Assembly: GCA_002841355.1 (NCBI GenBank)
Contig: PHFB01000001.1
Coordinates: 186,001-250,000, forward strand
Origin: Actinobacteria bacterium HGW-Actinobacteria-1
GTDB taxonomy: Bacteria; Actinomycetota; Coriobacteriia; Anaerosomatales; Anaerosomataceae
Direction of reading: 5' to 3'
DNA length: 64,000 bases
The notes beneath the pieces were generated by a model. That model was not told the DNA's origin, did not search any database, and saw only the letters and a list, made by a program, of their open reading frames with translations. The stretch's first letter is position 1. Each line of letters opens with the position of its first letter. Position numbers and translations under genes: made by a program. Below, piece after piece: positions 61,813 to 64,000 of the stretch.

Positions 61813-63486
61813 ATGACCACACAGAAGAACCGACTCCGGGTCATCCCGCTTGGCGGGCTCGACGAGATCGGTAAGAACATGACCGTCGTCGAGTACGGAA
61901 ACGACATGGTCGTTATCGACGCCGGCATCATGTTCCCCGACGACGACACACCGGGTGTCGACCTCATCCTCCCGGACTACAGCTACATCGTGAAGCGCAA
62001 GGACAAACTGCGCGGCATCATCATCACGCACGGCCACGAGGACCACACCGGTGCCTTGCCGTACCTTCTGCGCGACCTCGGAACGGCCGTGCCGATTCTC
62101 GGCACAAAGCTCACGCTTGGCCTCATCAAGGGCAAGCTCGAGGAGCATCGGATCAAGAAGCCGAAGCTGCGCGAGATCAAGCCAGGCGGTCACGTGAGCC
62201 TGGGCGTCTTCGGGTTCGATTTCATCGCGATGAACCACTCGATACCGGACGGCGTCGCGGTCTTCGTGCGCACACCTGTCGGGAACCTGCTCCACACCGG
62301 TGACTTCAAGCTCGATCAAACACCGATCGACGGCGTCCCCACGGACTATGCGGGCCTTGCCAAAGCAGCCCGTGCAGGCATCACGCTGCTCATGAGCGAC
62401 TCCACGAACGCCGAGTCCCTCGGACACACGCCCTCCGAGGCGGTCGTCGGCGTCACGCTGCGCCGCATCTTCGACGGCGCGGACCAGCGGATCATCGTCG
62501 CTTCCTTCGCATCGCACATCCACCGTCTGCAACAGGTCTGCGACGCCGCGGTTGCCGCAGGTCGCAAAGTAGCAGTTACCGGGCGTTCGATGGTGAACAA
62601 CACGACGATCGCGCGCGAACTCGGCTACCTGCACATCGCCGACGAGGATATCGTCGACGCCTACGCCATGCAGGGTCTAGCCGCCGACAAGGTCGTCGTG
62701 CTCTCGACGGGAAGCCAGGGCGAGCCGCTCTCGGCGCTCGCGCGCATGGCCAACCGCGACCACAAGACCGTCGAGATCGAGGCCGGCGACACCGTGGTGC
62801 TCTCGGCCACACCGGTCCCAGGCAACGAGAAGGCGGTCAGCCGCGTCATCAACCGGCTGTTCAAAGCCGGTGCGAACGTCATCCACAAGGGTTCGGCACA
62901 GGTTCACGTGTCCGGGCACGCGGCCGCCGAGGAACTCAAGCTGATGCTGAACCTCACGAAGCCGACGTACTTCATGCCGATCCACGGCGAGACGCGGCAC
63001 CTTCACGCGCACGCCAAGCTTGCCGAGGCTGTCGGTATCCCGGAGAACAACATCTTCATCCTGGAGAACGGACAGTCGCTGGAGCTGAACGAGACGCATG
63101 CGAAGCGCGGGGACCATGTCGAGTCCGGCGTCGTGTACGTGGACGGAATCAACGTCGGTGATATCGGTGAGGTGGTCCTTCGAGACCGCCAGCTGCTCTC
63201 AAGTGATGGCATCGCGATGGTCGTTGTCGCCGTTGACGCACAGACCGGCAAGGTCGCAGGCGACGCTGAGCTCGTGCTTCGCGGGCTCGTTCTGTCGGGC
63301 GGCGAGGACGAGGCCGTTATCGCCGAGGCGCGCCAGCGCGTCGCAAAGGTACTGCAACGCACGTCGAAGGAGGGTGTCACCGACCACGGTGTCATCAAGA
63401 AGGCGCTCCGCGACTCTCTCGGTCAGTTCATCTGGGAGCGCAGCCGTCGTCGTCCGATGATCATTCCTATCGTCATGGAGGTCTAG
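61813..63486 (+). CDS. rnj: Ribonuclease J
   Basis: 557 residues from ATG 61813. Metallo-beta-lactamase/beta-CASP fold: RVIPLGGLDEIGKNMTVVEY, the zinc motif TITHGHEDH-like IIITHGHEDHTGALPYLL, MNHSIPDGVAV, LHTGDFKLDQTPI, LLMSDSTNAESLG, STGSQGEP and the beta-CASP HVSGHA and PIHGETRHLHAHA motifs. It has 5' exo- and endonuclease activity on RNA. The longer in-frame reading from 61705 overlaps dapA and lacks homology. It precedes uppP by 4 nt. Confidence 0.95.
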   Translation: MTTQKNRLRVIPLGGLDEIGKNMTVVEYGNDMVVIDAGIMFPDDDTPGVDLILPDYSYIVKRKDKLRGIIITHGHEDHTGALPYLLRDLGTAVPILGTKLTLGLIKGKLEEHRIKKPKLREIKPGGHVSLGVFGFDFIAMNHSIPDGVAVFVRTPVGNLLHTGDFKLDQTPIDGVPTDYAGLAKAARAGITLLMSDSTNAESLGHTPSEAVVGVTLRRIFDGADQRIIVASFASHIHRLQQVCDAAVAAGRKVAVTGRSMVNNTTIARELGYLHIADEDIVDAYAMQGLAADKVVVLSTGSQGEPLSALARMANRDHKTVEIEAGDTVVLSATPVPGNEKAVSRVINRLFKAGANVIHKGSAQVHVSGHAAAEELKLMLNLTKPTYFMPIHGETRHLHAHAKLAEAVGIPENNIFILENGQSLELNETHAKRGDHVESGVVYVDGINVGDIGEVVLRDRQLLSSDGIAMVVVAVDAQTGKVAGDAELVLRGLVLSGGEDEAVIAEARQRVAKVLQRTSKEGVTDHGVIKKALRDSLGQFIWERSRRRPMIIPIVMEV

Positions 63487-63490
63487 CAAC

Positions 63491-64000
63491 GTGAATGTCC
63501 TGCACGCCGCACTCCTCGGAATCATCCAGGGCGCGACTGAGTTCCTGCCCGTCTCATCGTCCGGACATCTTGCACTCGCCTACAACCTGCTCGGCGACAA
63601 GCCGGACCTCACCTTCGAGGTCTTCCTTCACGGCGCCACGCTTATCGCGATGGTGACGTACTTCTGGGCGGATATCGTTCGCCTCCTGAGTGCGCTCATG
63701 CCGGGTCATGCCGACCGCAAGGATGACCGTCGACTTGTGCTCTTCATCATCATAGCTACCGGCATATCCGGCGCCCTCGCGCTCGTGATGTCGCCATACG
63801 TCGAAGGCATCTCCGCTTCGATGACGTGGGTTGCGGTCGGGTTCCTCGGCACCGCGGCGCTTCTTGCCATGAGCGAGATGCTCTCGAAGCGGATGACCAC
63901 GCTGCAGGGACCAGAGAACCTTGGTCCGGTGAGAACCGCGTTCATCGGCGTCCTTCAAGGAATCGCGGTCCTTCCTGGCATCTCGCGGTCGGGCTCGACG
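63491..64000 (+). CDS. uppP: Undecaprenyl-diphosphatase UppP (BacA), N-terminal part
   Basis: GTG at 63491, 4 nt after rnj; the gene runs off the right edge after 170 codons. LLGIIQGATEFLPVSSSGHL contains the E-x-x-x-E-type catalytic and phosphate-binding region, several membrane helices follow (LTFEVFLHGATLIAMVTYF, ISGALALVMSPYV), and the visible end is GIAVLPGISRSGST, the second conserved motif. It recycles undecaprenyl-PP, the carrier made by uppS at 9541, and in other species gives bacitracin tolerance. Confidence 0.94.
   Translation, partial: MNVLHAALLGIIQGATEFLPVSSSGHLALAYNLLGDKPDLTFEVFLHGATLIAMVTYFWADIVRLLSALMPGHADRKDDRRLVLFIIIATGISGALALVMSPYVEGISASMTWVAVGFLGTAALLAMSEMLSKRMTTLQGPENLGPVRTAFIGVLQGIAVLPGISRSGST

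Overview
The window is high-GC bacterial chromosome with tightly packed, mostly plus-strand operons. The gene order (yraN-comM-dprA-trmFO-xerC-WhiG/FliA sigma-rpsB-tsf-pyrH-frr-uppS-cdsA-dxr-rseP-ispG-proS, then rimP-nusA-rnpM-infB-rbfA-nrnA-truB-ribF-rpsO-pnp-M16 peptidase-dapB-lysC, and dapA-rnj-uppP), frequent GTG/TTG starts and cell-wall-binding repeat (CWB2) proteins suggest an environmental Gram-positive of the Actinomycetota, most likely Coriobacteriia-like. This placement is inferred from gene content only.

Layout. 1-16966: competence/recombination genes, TrmFO, XerC, a sigma factor with a response regulator, ribosomal protein S2/EF-Ts, UMP kinase/ribosome recycling, and the isoprenoid/undecaprenol/phospholipid cluster, ending with proS. 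17075-33784: an accessory island between proS and rimP. 33806-47454: the nusA-infB operon, rpsO-pnp and the start of lysine biosynthesis. 47498-60711: an exopolysaccharide and cell-surface locus (chain-length protein, flippase, three glycosyltransferases, acyltransferase, O-antigen-ligase-like protein, radical SAM enzyme, G5/LecA-like protein on the minus strand, polysaccharide deacetylase, and a beta-helix/CWB2 surface protein behind a cyclic-di-GMP-I riboswitch). 60849-64000: dapA, RNase J and the start of uppP.

The main discovery is that the left part of the accessory island is an integron gene-cassette array with no integrase in view (a CALIN). Six complete attC sites of 86-87 bp (17685-24 kb) share R'' RYYYAAC and R' GTTRRRY core sites, paired L''/L' arms with one unpaired base, and a nearly identical loop. 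They alternate with single same-strand genes, and three stop codons lie inside R''. To the right (24.4-29.1 kb) the sites become progressively degenerate, and from 29.1 to 33.8 kb none is recognisable. This gradient fits insertion at the left end and ageing towards the right.

The cargo includes membrane and secreted proteins of unknown function, a Swt1-type HEPN protein, a 932-residue YCF48-repeat/CWB2 surface protein, a signal peptidase I, an arginase-family enzyme, a GNAT, a Vat-type streptogramin A acetyltransferase homologue, a DUF2200 protein, an Arr-type rifampin ADP-ribosyltransferase homologue and an Imm5-like immunity protein. The two antibiotic-resistance homologues in an apparently sedentary environmental array are noteworthy because arr is also a known mobile-integron cassette gene.
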